Origin: Flavobacteriales bacterium
GTDB lineage: Bacteria > Bacteroidota > Bacteroidia > Flavobacteriales_F > PHOS-HE28
DNA: 64,000 nucleotides
Reading direction: 5' to 3'
Assembly: GCA_016704485.1 (NCBI GenBank)
Contig: JADJAA010000001.1
Span: 682,001-746,000 of the forward strand
The notes beneath the pieces are model-generated. The model had not been told where the DNA came from and did no database searches. It saw nothing but the letters and a program-made list of their open reading frames with translations. The position numbers and the translations under genes are program-made. The first letter of the stretch is position 1; each line of letters starts with the position of its first letter. Of the stretch, positions 9,425 through 18,290 are shown one piece after another.

Positions 9425-10401
9425 TTTGCTGTGTTCAGGTCACCCATGTTCAACAGTGGTAGCACATTGTTACTTTTCTCATCCACAATGATCTTGTTCC
9501 CGACCTTGGGAAGCACTCGTTCCAATGTTTCCAGGTACAATCGCTTCCGAGTGATCTCCGGGGCCTTAATGAACTCACTGTAAACAGCAAGGAAACGATC
9601 CGCCTCGCCTGATGCGCCGTTCACCCGATTGAGCGCATATGCCTCCGCTAATTGCACGGTTTCCATGGCTTCACCTCTTGCTCTGGGTATTACCATGTTG
9701 TACTTACTTTCCGCCTGATTGATCAATGTGCTCCGTTCCTGTTGCGCTTCATTGACCGCATTGAAGCTCGGCTTCACGAGTTCAGGCGGATTCACATCCT
9801 GTAGAACCACCTGGTCCACACGGATCCCATTCTCATATTCGTCGCACATTTCCTGTAAGCGCATTTCTACACGGCTAGCAGCTTCTTGTCTCCCAACGGT
9901 AAGGATCTCATTCACCGTGCGGTCGCCAACGATCTTGCGCATCGCAGCTTCGCTCATATCCCTGAACGTCATTTCGGAGTTGCGGACACGGAACAGGTAT
10001 TTATAACTATCCACTATCCGATATTGAACCACCCATTCCACATCGGCCAAGTTGAGGTCTCCGGTCAACATGCTGCTTTCATCACTGAAATCACCTTCTT
10101 CGTATCTTGAATTAACCCCGGACGAGCTGGTGCGAAAACCGAATTCTTGTTTCAGTTGCCGTTGCACGGGGATCTTAAATAAGGATTCAATTCCCCATGG
10201 CATTATGAAATTGAGGCCGGGTTGCAAAGTCCGCGAATACTTCCCCAAGGAGAGTACCACACCCTCTTCTTCCGGGCCAATGGTCTTGACCGCAGTTAGC
10301 AACGTCAGAAGGACAACGGCCGCGATCAATACGCGGCGCAGATTATTGCGCAATAATTCCAAAATGTATCTGACCCGGTCCTCCATCTCTTCCATATTCA
10401 T
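9421..10401 (-). CDS. hflK: Membrane protease modulator HflK
   Basis: The protein is about 326 aa from the ATG at 10401 (MNMEEMEDRVRYIL); an in-frame GTG at 10425 is an alternative. One transmembrane helix (VLIAAVVLLTLLTAV, near residue 30) is followed by the SPFH domain (IGPEEEGVVLSLGKYSRTLQ) and a helical C-terminus. The domain includes VVLQDVNPPELVKPSFNAV, which is typical of HflK. It partners with HflC to control FtsH proteolysis. It lacks the Gly-rich N-terminal extension of proteobacterial HflK, which is usual in this phylum. Confidence 0.93.
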   Translation of the reverse strand: MNMEEMEDRVRYILELLRNNLRRVLIAAVVLLTLLTAVKTIGPEEEGVVLSLGKYSRTLQPGLNFIMPWGIESLFKIPVQRQLKQEFGFRTSSSGVNSRYEEGDFSDESSMLTGDLNLADVEWVVQYRIVDSYKYLFRVRNSEMTFRDMSEAAMRKIVGDRTVNEILTVGRQEAASRVEMRLQEMCDEYENGIRVDQVVLQDVNPPELVKPSFNAVNEAQQERSTLINQAESKYNMVIPRARGEAMETVQLAEAYALNRVNGASGEADRFLAVYSEFIKAPEITRKRLYLETLERVLPKVGNKIIVDEKSNNVLPLLNMGDLNTAK

Positions 10402-10450
10402 TGAACTCAGCGTAGATAGGCGCACCGTTCGGCGGTAAGGTACGGTTCTA

Positions 10451-10494
10451 CTACAGAGAAGCCCGCTCTAGATGTTGAGCGGGCTTCTCTGTAG
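10451..10494. terminator. Strong 18-bp stem terminator
   Basis: CTACAGAGAAGCCCGCTC (10451-10468) pairs perfectly with GAGCGGGCTTCTCTGTAG (10477-10494) across an 8-nt loop. It lies just after the MORN-repeat gene stop and before hflK on the minus strand. It should end the upstream transcript and insulate hflKC. Confidence 0.75.
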
Positions 10495-10517
10495 TCGATC
10501 GTTAACCGATTATCATG

Positions 10518-11423
10518 TTACTGAATATCGTCATCGGTGATCATCGCATCACCAGCATATCGTCCTCCTTTGAACACTTGGATACGGGTCAGGATCCCGT
10601 CGGAGTCATATGTATACCGTTTACCATCAGACAATCTACCCTTGCGGAACTCTCCTTGCTGCGAGATCTTGAGCTGTCTGTTGTAAAGCGTATTGTATCC
10701 GTTTTCGTTGAAGCGCACCGCGTTAGGTTTTTCCTCTGCTGTAACCGCAGGTGCTATTGGCGCTGTCGCGTCCACTTTTACTTCTTCAGCCTTAGGTGCG
10801 GACTTGATGTATTTGCTATTGGCTTCGTTGATCACACCGTTATTGAACTCGGCGATCTGTTGAATTTCACCATTCTCCGAATAGCGCTTCAGGAATCCAT
10901 CTTCTCGGCCTTCTCTTACGTTCACATGAACCGCCAGCTTACCATTATCGTGGTAATACTTCTGCTCACCATCACGAAGCCCTTGGTCATTGAAGACAAA
11001 ATCCTGTGCCAATTTCCCATTGGGATGGTACCGAAGAAATTTCCCGGTGTTCCGGTCCAGATCCCATGCTCCTTGTTCCTCAACCTTCCCATTTGGGTAA
11101 TAGGTCTTGTATTCACCACGCGGCCTGCCCATCTGGTAGGTGATCTCACTCATGGGTTTCCCATTGGGCCAATACCGGCGCCATACGCCGATCCGTTTGC
11201 TATTGGTATATGTACCTTCTTCAACCAATGCACCATCAGTATATCCTGGTTTTTCGGTCTCTGGGGCAATGAACCGCCAATGCCCCTGCTTTCGGCCCAT
11301 TTCATCCACGCGGTTCAGGGTATCGATAGTAGAACCAGCACTAGCTTGAGCACAAGCCGAGTGTCCGAAGCTTAGCTGGACAATGCATATGACCGTTAGT
11401 AAGGAAAATAGGTATCGGTTCAT
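10518..11423 (-). CDS. Secreted MORN-repeat (YwqK-like) protein
   Basis: The protein is about 301 aa from the ATG at 11423 (MNRYLFSLLTVICIVQLSFG), which starts a clear signal peptide. The body is a series of about seven repeats of the type RRYWPNGKPMSEITY, TYYPNGKVEEQG, RYHPNGKLAQDF, KYYHDNGKLAVH and RYSENGEIQQIA. Database records often label such proteins antitoxin YwqK or MORN-repeat. No toxin gene adjoins it here, so an antitoxin role is not supported. The function is unknown; the location is the periplasm or outer surface. A strong terminator follows. Confidence 0.85.
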   Translation of the reverse strand: MNRYLFSLLTVICIVQLSFGHSACAQASAGSTIDTLNRVDEMGRKQGHWRFIAPETEKPGYTDGALVEEGTYTNSKRIGVWRRYWPNGKPMSEITYQMGRPRGEYKTYYPNGKVEEQGAWDLDRNTGKFLRYHPNGKLAQDFVFNDQGLRDGEQKYYHDNGKLAVHVNVREGREDGFLKRYSENGEIQQIAEFNNGVINEANSKYIKSAPKAEEVKVDATAPIAPAVTAEEKPNAVRFNENGYNTLYNRQLKISQQGEFRKGRLSDGKRYTYDSDGILTRIQVFKGGRYAGDAMITDDDIQ

Positions 11424-11540
11424 CTGTGCTTCTTGTACGCACTGCGAAACGAAAAACACGCGAAAAGGTTACTTGATCCGGAATTTAGAGTACGCGTCCA
11501 TTAAGCATTTACAACCCCAAAGCGGGTGCCGCATGGGTAC

Positions 11541-12491
11541 TTATTCTCCCAGCTGCCGCCTCAAATTCAGCATCATATCATCCACCATCGACCTCAGGTC
11601 ATATTGTGGTTCCCAACCCCAATCGGCCTTGGCAGCGCCGTCATCTATGCTTCGCGGCCAGCTATCCGCAATAGCTTGGCGACTATCTGGAACGTAACTT
11701 ATTTCGAATGCAGGAATGTGACGCTTCACCTCCAACGCGATCTCCTTAGGGTCGAAGCTCACGCCAGACAAATTATAACTTGTTCGTTCCTTGATCTTTT
11801 CCGATGGGGCCTCCATGATGTCGATCGTGGCGCGAATGGCATCCGGCATGTACATCATTGGCAACGTAGTATCAGGGCCCAAAAAACTCGTGTATTTACC
11901 GGTCCTGATCGCTTCATGGAAAATGTGTACGGCATAATCCGTGGTACCCCCTCCAGGTGCGCTTTTCCAACCGATGAGTCCCGGATAACGGATACTTCGG
12001 ACATCAATACCATAGCGTTTATGGTAATATGCACACCATTGCTCCCCACTTTGTTTGCTGATGCCATACACTGTACTCGGTTCGGCTATTGTGTGCTGAG
12101 GTGTCCCCTCTTTTGGTGTTGTGGGACCGAACACAGCAATACTACTCGGCCAATACACTTTCTTCAACTTGCCTTCACGTGCCAATTCCAAGATAATGAA
12201 CAGGCTCTCCATGTTCAATTGCCAAGCGAACGCAGGGTCTTTTTCCGCCGTTGCACTTAGGAGTGCTGCCAACAGGTAAACATCAGTGATACCATACTTA
12301 TCAATGACGCGCTCTATGCCACGGCGATCCATGGCATTTACCATCGCGAAGGGACCGGTCTGTGCCACTTGTGGCTCTTTTATGTCCGACGCAACTACGT
12401 TATCATCTCCGAATCGGGCGCGCAGCCCTTCAACCAGTTCAGTACCTATTTGGCCACTGGAGCCAATGACGAGAATACGTTTTGCGGACAT
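11541..12491 (-). CDS. tdh: L-threonine 3-dehydrogenase, SDR type
   Basis: This 316-aa NAD-dependent epimerase-type protein has a Rossmann motif at residues 8-14 (GSSGQIG), the catalytic Ser in WPSSIAVFGP and the Tyr-Lys pair in YGISK. The late segments TSYNLSGVSFDP and PDSRQAIADSWPRSIDD match the short-chain threonine dehydrogenases known from cold-adapted Flavobacterium. These oxidise L-threonine to 2-amino-3-ketobutyrate. It is divergent from trhO. A perfect TATCTTTG lies 4 nt before its ATG. Confidence 0.9.
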   Translation of the reverse strand: MSAKRILVIGSSGQIGTELVEGLRARFGDDNVVASDIKEPQVAQTGPFAMVNAMDRRGIERVIDKYGITDVYLLAALLSATAEKDPAFAWQLNMESLFIILELAREGKLKKVYWPSSIAVFGPTTPKEGTPQHTIAEPSTVYGISKQSGEQWCAYYHKRYGIDVRSIRYPGLIGWKSAPGGGTTDYAVHIFHEAIRTGKYTSFLGPDTTLPMMYMPDAIRATIDIMEAPSEKIKERTSYNLSGVSFDPKEIALEVKRHIPAFEISYVPDSRQAIADSWPRSIDDGAAKADWGWEPQYDLRSMVDDMMLNLRRQLGE

Positions 12492-12495
12492 CCTT

Positions 12496-12503
12496 CAAAG
12501 ATA
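12496..12503 (-). promoter_or_regulatory. -10 box of tdh
   Basis: The minus strand reads TATCTTTG, a perfect TAnnTTTG match, with only 4 nt (AAGG) before the ATG at 12491. A leaderless or near-leaderless transcript is predicted. Confidence 0.6.
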
Positions 12504-12561
12504 TGGTGACGAAAGTAGCCATCTAAAGCAAGAATTCGTGTCTAAGGCAAGTGGTCTTCAT

Positions 12562-12569
12562 TATCTTTG
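12562..12569 (+). promoter_or_regulatory. -10 box of trhO
   Basis: TATCTTTG matches TAnnTTTG exactly and is the same octamer that drives tdh on the other strand 58 bp away. It ends 6 nt before the likely TTG start at 12576. An upstream TTG at 12567 lies inside the box and is unlikely to be the start. Confidence 0.55.
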
Positions 12570-12575
12570 CCTAAG

Positions 12576-13682
12576 TTGAAAAAGCTACAAAATACCCTGT
12601 CAGCGGAAACCCTGAAACATCAGTTGGAATCAGAAGGCACGCCCCGCACTACCCTTTCCTTCTACCAGTATGTGCATTTGCCGGAACCGCAAACTCTGCG
12701 GAACGCGGTCTACGTGGAATGGAGTGCATTAGGTGTTTTGGGCAGGATCTACTTGGCGAACGAAGGGGTCAACGCGCAACTTAGCCTTCCCACCGAAAAC
12801 CTGCAGGCTTTTCGTGCTGCGATCGATCAACGTAAGGAATTCAAGGATGTTCCATTCAAGATCGCGGTTGAGGACGAGGGCTATAGCTTTCTGAAACTCA
12901 CGATCAAAGTGCGACCGAAATTGGTGGCCGATGGTTTAGCCGATGATGTCTTCGACACTACCAATGTTGGTGAACACCTCGATGCCAAGACCTTCAACCA
13001 AAAGATGGGGGAAGGCGCTACGGTGGTTGATATGCGCAACAACTACGAGGCGATGATCGGCCATTTCGAGGGTGCGTTGCTGCCCAAGAGCGACACCTTT
13101 CGTGGAGCATTGGAAGAAATGTTGGATTTGCTTAAGGACAAGAAGGACGAACCACTCCTTATGTATTGCACGGGAGGCATCCGCTGTGAAAAAGCCAGCG
13201 CTTGGTTCCGTCATCATGGATATACCAACGTCGGCCAACTGCACGGCGGTATCATCGACTATGCTCGGCAAGTAAAAGCGGAAGAGCTAACGAATAGATA
13301 TAAAGGACAGAATTTTGTGTTCGACGGCCGACTGGCAGAACGCATTTCTGATGACGTTGTAAGCAACTGCATGCAGTGTGGCGTGCCGAACGACCGGATC
13401 ACCAATTGCCAAATGGCCACGTGCAATCTATTATTGGTGCAATGTAAAATGTGTGCATCGGAATACGCGAATTGTTGCTCGCCAAGCTGTAGAGAAATAC
13501 ACTTACTTCCAGAAGACATACAACGCGAGTGGCGGAAGGGCCGCCCAAGCAAAAGTGCCAAGAGCAAGGCCATTACTGATCCGGAAGCGCTTAGGTCCCG
13601 GATCAAGAGGGAAGAGGAACTCTTAAGTAAGACAGGAACCCTACATCCTGAACTAAGAACTATCAGCGCCTTGATCAAGTAA
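12576..13682 (+). CDS. trhO: tRNA uridine(34) hydroxylase TrhO (YceA), rhodanese family
   Basis: The protein is about 368 aa with a TTG start. The N-terminal acylphosphatase-like part reads LSFYQYVHLP and YLANEGVNAQLSLP. The rhodanese domain has its active-site Cys in MYCTGGIRCEKAS at about residue 208. A Cys-rich tail (NCMQCGVPN, CKMCASEYANCC) probably binds metal. TrhO makes 5-hydroxyuridine at tRNA position 34 from prephenate-dependent chemistry or oxygen. The start at 12576 is preferred because it gives the usual family N-terminus and lies after the -10 box. No downstream in-frame ATG fits. Confidence 0.9.
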   Translation: MKKLQNTLSAETLKHQLESEGTPRTTLSFYQYVHLPEPQTLRNAVYVEWSALGVLGRIYLANEGVNAQLSLPTENLQAFRAAIDQRKEFKDVPFKIAVEDEGYSFLKLTIKVRPKLVADGLADDVFDTTNVGEHLDAKTFNQKMGEGATVVDMRNNYEAMIGHFEGALLPKSDTFRGALEEMLDLLKDKKDEPLLMYCTGGIRCEKASAWFRHHGYTNVGQLHGGIIDYARQVKAEELTNRYKGQNFVFDGRLAERISDDVVSNCMQCGVPNDRITNCQMATCNLLLVQCKMCASEYANCCSPSCREIHLLPEDIQREWRKGRPSKSAKSKAITDPEALRSRIKREEELLSKTGTLHPELRTISALIK

Positions 13683-13719
13683 AGTACCGAACTTACCGAC
13701 CATAACGCCATTCAACGTA

Positions 13720-14877
13720 ATGCCAATCTACCACACTCTCGGCAACATCCCGCACAAGCGGCACACTATTTTCAAAAGCCCGGAAGACAAGTTCTACTAC
13801 GAGCAGCTATTCGGCACCGTTGGCTTCGATGGTATGAGCTCCTTGATGTACCACGTGCACCGCCCCACGCAGGTAAAGGAGATGAAGCCGCCACGCGACG
13901 TCAGCCCTAAGATCGCCGTGGAGAAGAACCTGCGCGCCTTACGGCTGAAAGGCTTTGAAGTGGCTCCCGTAGCCGACCACCTGGAAGCACGCAAGATCAT
14001 ACTGGTGAATAGCGATGTGGCCATCGGTCTGGCCGCACCTACGGCAAAGAAAGTGGACTACTTCTACAAGAACGCCGACTGCGACGAGATGCTCTTCATC
14101 CACAAGGGAAGCGGCCGCCTGCGCAGCACGTTCGGCACCTTGGATTTCAAGTACGGCGACTACTTGTTGATCCCGCGCGGGATCATCTATACGCTGGATT
14201 TCGATACAGAGGACAACCGCCTGTTGACACTGGAGAGTCATCAGCCGATGTACACGCCGAAGCGGTATCGCAACTGGTTCGGCCAGATGCTGGAAAGTGC
14301 TCCTTTCTGCGAGCGCGATATCCGTCGTCCGCATGGCTTGGAAACACATGATGAGATCGGCGATTTCCGTGTGTTGATCAAGAAACAGGGTGCTATGCAC
14401 GAGTTCGTCTACGCCACGCACCCCTTCGATCTGGTGGGCTGGGACGGATACAACTACCCTTATGCCTTCAGCATTCACGACTTCGAGCCGCTGACCGGCC
14501 GCGTACACCAACCACCTCCCGTACACCAGACCTTCGAGAGCAGTGCGATGGTAGTCTGCAGCTTCTGCCCACGCCTGTACGATTACCATCCGTATGCCAT
14601 CCCCGCGCCTTACAACCACAGCAACATCGATAGCGATGAAATGCTATACTACGTGGACGGCGATTTCATGAGCCGCAATGACATCGCCGCTGGGCACATC
14701 AGCCTGCACCCCGCAGGTGTCACCCACGGCCCGCACCCCGGTGCCATGGAGCGCAGCGTGGGTAAGAAAGAAACCGACGAACTCGCCGTGATGATCGACA
14801 CCTTTAAACCGTTGATGGTGACCGAGGAGGCGATGAAGATCGATGACGGAAAATACTGGAAGAGCTGGTTGGAGTGA
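13720..14877 (+). CDS. hmgA: Homogentisate 1,2-dioxygenase
   Basis: The 385-aa cupin enzyme opens the ring of homogentisate to maleylacetoacetate in tyrosine degradation. Cupin and iron-ligand segments include DEMLFIHKGSGRLRSTFGTL, YDYHPYAIPAPYNHSN, DSDEMLYYVDGDF and HPAGVTHGPHPGAMERS, whose His and Glu residues are the expected Fe ligands. It lies 37 nt after trhO and upstream of hppD, the preceding enzyme of the same pathway. The late part is visibly GC-richer than the neighbours (one 60-nt stretch near 14701 is 45/60 G+C). This may reflect codon optimisation or transfer. Confidence 0.96.
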   Translation: MPIYHTLGNIPHKRHTIFKSPEDKFYYEQLFGTVGFDGMSSLMYHVHRPTQVKEMKPPRDVSPKIAVEKNLRALRLKGFEVAPVADHLEARKIILVNSDVAIGLAAPTAKKVDYFYKNADCDEMLFIHKGSGRLRSTFGTLDFKYGDYLLIPRGIIYTLDFDTEDNRLLTLESHQPMYTPKRYRNWFGQMLESAPFCERDIRRPHGLETHDEIGDFRVLIKKQGAMHEFVYATHPFDLVGWDGYNYPYAFSIHDFEPLTGRVHQPPPVHQTFESSAMVVCSFCPRLYDYHPYAIPAPYNHSNIDSDEMLYYVDGDFMSRNDIAAGHISLHPAGVTHGPHPGAMERSVGKKETDELAVMIDTFKPLMVTEEAMKIDDGKYWKSWLE

Positions 14878-14891
14878 ATGGAGGATCAGAT

Positions 14892-14922
14892 GATCAGAAA
14901 ATTAGACGATCAGAAAATTAGA
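14892..14922 (+). repeat. Short tandem repeat between hmgA and hppD
   Basis: Two copies of GATCAGAAAATTAGA stand 16 bp apart (14892-14906 and 14908-14922). Degenerate units GATCAGATGATCAG and GATGTTCAGACGATCAG flank them. It is low-complexity spacer sequence in the 115-nt gap. The same vocabulary (GATGATCAG, AATTAG) reappears inside sufS. Confidence 0.7.
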
Positions 14923-14992
14923 TGTTCAGACGATCAGCCGCGGATCACCGCTTCGCGCTCTCCAGGATGACCGATCATAAAATACAAACACC

Positions 14993-16132
14993 ATGAGTAT
15001 AGAAAGCAAAACGCCCACACTGGAAAAGATCGTTGAAGGAGCAGCAGACTTCCTCCCTCTACTCGGCACTGACTACATCGAACTGTACGTTGGTAACGCT
15101 AAGCAAAGCGCTCACTATTACAAAACCGCTTTTGGGTTCCAGAGCTTGGCTTATGCTGGATTGGAGACCGGAGTAAAGGATCGAACCAGTTATGTACTTG
15201 AGCAGGACAAGATCCGCCTGGTGCTTACTACTCCGATGACCAAGGACCATCCGATCAATGATCATTTGCGCATGCATGGTGATGGTGTGAAGGTGATCGC
15301 GCTTTGGGTGGATGATGCGCGCAAAGCGTTCGAGGAAACGACCAAACGCGGCGCAGTGCCGTTCATGGAGCCGACCGTTGAAAATGACAGCGATGGCGAA
15401 GTAGTGAAAAGTGGGATAAAACTATACGGCGATACCGTCCACATTTTCATTGAGCGCAAGAATTACAATGGCACTTTTCTGCCCGGGTTCAAACCTTGGA
15501 AGAGTTCCTATAATCCTACCAGCACCGGTATCAAATACGTGGACCACATGGTGGCGAACGTGGACTGGAACCAAATGAACAAGTGGGTGAAGTTCTACGA
15601 AGAAGTAATGGGCTTCGCGAACGTGCTCAGCTTTGATGACGATGATATCAGCACCGAATACAGCGCGCTGATGAGCAAGGTGATGAGCAACGGCAATGGC
15701 CGCATCAAATTCCCGATCAATGAACCTGCTAAAGGGAAAAAGAGAAGTCAGGTAGAAGAATATCTCGATTTCTACAACGGTGAAGGAGTGCAGCACATCG
15801 CAGTGGCGACGGATGATATCGTAAAGACCGTTCGCGACCTGATGAGCCGCGGTGTGGAGTTCTTGAAAGTGCCATCTTCCTATTACGAAGGCTTGTTGGA
15901 CCGCGTAGGACCGATCGATGAAGATCTGGAGCCTTTAGCGGAACTTGGTATCCTTATTGATCGCGATGATGAAGGGTACCTCTTACAGCTCTTTACCAAA
16001 CCGGTTGAAGACCGCCCCACAATGTTCTTCGAGATCATTCAACGCAAAGGCGCGAAGAGTTTTGGCAAGGGGAATTTTAAGGCGTTGTTCGAGGCTATTG
16101 AAAGGGAGCAGGAGTCGAGAGGGACGTTGTAG
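14993..16132 (+). CDS. hppD: 4-hydroxyphenylpyruvate dioxygenase
   Basis: The 379-aa protein converts 4-hydroxyphenylpyruvate to homogentisate, the substrate of the adjacent hmgA product. It has two glyoxalase/VOC-fold halves. The N-terminal half starts at LGTDYIELYVGNAKQSAHYY. The catalytic C-terminal half carries the iron ligands: His in YVDHMVANV, His in GVQHIAVATDDI and Glu in TMFFEIIQRKG. Length is normal. The gene order hmgA-hppD gives a two-step tyrosine catabolic unit; fumarylacetoacetase is not in the window. Confidence 0.96.
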   Translation: MSIESKTPTLEKIVEGAADFLPLLGTDYIELYVGNAKQSAHYYKTAFGFQSLAYAGLETGVKDRTSYVLEQDKIRLVLTTPMTKDHPINDHLRMHGDGVKVIALWVDDARKAFEETTKRGAVPFMEPTVENDSDGEVVKSGIKLYGDTVHIFIERKNYNGTFLPGFKPWKSSYNPTSTGIKYVDHMVANVDWNQMNKWVKFYEEVMGFANVLSFDDDDISTEYSALMSKVMSNGNGRIKFPINEPAKGKKRSQVEEYLDFYNGEGVQHIAVATDDIVKTVRDLMSRGVEFLKVPSSYYEGLLDRVGPIDEDLEPLAELGILIDRDDEGYLLQLFTKPVEDRPTMFFEIIQRKGAKSFGKGNFKALFEAIEREQESRGTL

Positions 16133-17145
16133 GTCTTCTAGGACGAAAAGCAATTGGCGTTACCATGGTAGCGGCTAAGATTTGAAGCTATCAAAATGGA
16201 ACACAGTCTTGCAAGTAGAGTTTTCGGGAAAGAAATACATGAACTCGAGTATCAAGATCTGAAGACATTCTTCACTCAGGAAAGAAAGGAAAGTGATATT
16301 CTTGAGTTCAAATCATACGGCACCGACTATAAGAATAAAAGTCCGAAAGAGCACTTATCGACTGTACGTAAAACGATTTGTGCCTTTCTCAATTCCGACG
16401 GCGGACTGCTCGTTTGGGGCGCACCCGTAGGTTACAAGCCAGAAGGAGAAAAGGAGAAAGTTTTCAGAGGCGATTTGACCGCCGTTGATTCAGATTTAGG
16501 CGATGACCAGATGTCTGATGGAATTCTTCAGACAATTAGCCCCATGCCTCCGGGAATTCGGCATCAAAAACTTGTAGAAGGTACGAATCGGATTTATGTA
16601 TTTGAGGTCAGGAAGAGCCCCTATGCTCCGCATCAACTCAATGGCACCTACTTTGCACGGTTCAATGTTCAAACTCATCCCGCACCACACTACTTGGTCG
16701 AGGCGCTGACGCGTCGAGTGACTTTTCCGGATATCGCAGCATACCTAGAGCTTATCTCGGTTCAAAGGACCCAAGAAAAGGTGATAGTTAGCTTCATAAT
16801 CAAATGCGTGAACCATTCCAGACTCCAGAACGAAGAAAACATCTCAGTCTCTGCTATGATTAGCCACGGTTCATTCCCGGAAAGCAAATTTCGCAATTCA
16901 GTTGTAACCAATGGGGGCAGAACGGTTGTGGTTTCAAAAGCTGGTGGCATATTACATTACGGAACTTTTCAAAGCTTACCTTTCGATGTGAACATCCCAG
17001 TAAATGAGGAACTATTTTTTGGTGACTTGAATGTACAAATTTCCGTTGGTGGTCGTCATTCCCCCATGAAATTCAGTTCGTACTCCATTAACACTCTAGA
17101 CGATTTCAGTGATGATGCATCACGCCTGAGATTGATAAAACCTAG

Positions 17146-18037
17146 AAGGAATCTCAAAAATAAGCATTGCCTAAGTTATCTATGAACACTGGGCTTTGAT
17201 CAACTTTTTAATGTTCCAGTTGATCTTCTTCTTTGGCGCAATGTACTTCGCTAAGAAAAGCGATGGACATCAGCGACAAGCAATGGGAAGTGTTGGAAAA
17301 ACCGCTTACAAGTATTTTTCATAAGAGCGAAACACGTGGCAGGCCCAGACAAGATCCACGTGCGGTGCTTAACGGGATCTTGTGGATATGCCGGACCGGT
17401 GCACCATGGGCAGATCTACCTGGCAGATACCCGCCATACCAGACTTGCCATCGGTACCACAAACACTGGTGCAAGAGCGGTTCTTGGGATAAACTGCTGC
17501 ATGCTCTTGCATCGGATCTACGCGATCGAGGGAAGATCGACATTACCGAATGCTTTATCGATGGCACCTTCGCAAGTGCCACAAACGGGGGGCTTGTGTT
17601 GGACCTACTAAGAAAGGGAAAGGCACCAAGATCATGGCAGTCACAGACGCTGTTGGTATTCCTCTCACCGTACGGGCCTTTAGCGCCAGCACCCATGAAG
17701 TAAAGCTAGCCGATAGGACGATCCGTTCGTGTGCCATAAAGCCCAAACGTGTGATCGCCGACAGGGCGTACGACAGTGACAAACTAAGACGCACATTGAA
17801 GAAACGCGGAATCCAACTGGTATGTCCGCACAGGAGTAACAGAAAACGACAAGTGCATCAAGATGGACGGGAATTACGGCGCTACAAACGCCGCTGGAAG
17901 GTCGAAAGGTTGTTCGCGTGGTTGTTTAACTCGCGCCGTACATTCGTTCGGTATGAATACCATGCAGACCTCTTCTTAGGCATGGTGCAGTTGGCTTGCG
18001 TAATGATAATTCTCAAAAGTTATTTTTGAGATGGCTT
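17146..18037 (+). mobile_element. IS5-family insertion sequence with CTAG target duplication
   Basis: The 892-bp element is bounded by 18-bp inverted repeats. The left end is AAGGAATCTCAAAAATAA (17146-17163). The right end read inward is AAGCCATCTCAAAAATAA (18037-18020), with 2 mismatches. CTAG flanks both sides (17142-17145 and 18038-18041), a typical IS5-family target duplication. It carries one transposase in two frames and disrupts the AlbA_2 gene. Confidence 0.9.
17263..18029 (+). CDS. IS5-family transposase in two overlapping frames (-1 shift at G6)
   Basis: The first frame runs from ATG 17263 (MDISDKQWEVLEKPL) to a stop at 17701-17703. It holds the N-terminal DUF4096-like part and the first catalytic Asp (TECFIDGTFASATNG). 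The second frame ends at 18029 and holds GACVGPTKKGKGTKIMAVTD, the second Asp (VIADRAYDSDKLRR) and the Glu (RRWKVERLFAWLFNSRR). The frames meet at six G residues (17587-17592). A -1 slip there, or one extra G, gives the normal family sequence TNGGACVGPTKK. Some IS5 subgroups use programmed frameshifting, so the element may be active; a lost base or a homopolymer error is the alternative. Confidence 0.8.
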
Positions 18038-18290
18038 CTAGTCATTTGGCTAATGAAGACGAGAACAGTTCTATTGAGAAAGACATAGTAAGACTTCGAG
18101 AACTCGGTTGAATAGACGACACATTCGTTGAAAATCTATCCGCAATTGAAAAACCAAAGTATACTCTTCGAGGAATTTGCACAAAGTATCCTTGTATTTT
18201 TGAAGTCGGACTTCAAAAATGCAAGGTAACGGCTTCATCCTTAGAGCTCGGAAAACGCACTATTTGATATTCGCTTTGATTGAAAACACC

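Larger units (their letters stand above)
16196..18111 (+). pseudogene. AlbA_2/Schlafen-like DNA-binding domain gene split by an IS5 element
   Basis: Residues 1-316 (16196-17145) carry an AlbA_2 domain: ESDILEFKSYGTDYKNK, then TICAFLNSDGGLLVWGAP near residue 62. A beta-rich C-terminal half of unknown type follows. At 17145 the frame enters the IS5-family element and stops at 17185. Removing the element and one CTAG copy joins AAACCT-AG to TCATTTGGC and restores the frame (KPSHLANEDENSSIEKDIV) to a TGA at 18109. Beyond that stop the frame stays open to 18267, so the TGA may itself be a mutated sense codon. The gene is AT-rich relative to its neighbours (22/60 G+C at 16261-16320), which suggests acquisition. 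AlbA_2 proteins are often regulators or defence-linked; the role here is unproven. Confidence 0.85.

Noticed and set aside
10518..11423. Toxin-antitoxin system around the YwqK-like protein
   Set aside because: The protein is secreted and no toxin-like gene adjoins it; the antitoxin name of the family is not supported here.
13939..14619. Long minus-strand open frame (226 codons) opposite hmgA
   Set aside because: It is antisense to a clear homogentisate dioxygenase gene and has no recognisable motif; GC-rich coding DNA often leaves such frames open.
14881..14940. Repeats in the hmgA-hppD gap as a possible CRISPR array
   Set aside because: Units are 15-16 bp, touch each other, and have no unique spacers; no cas gene is present.
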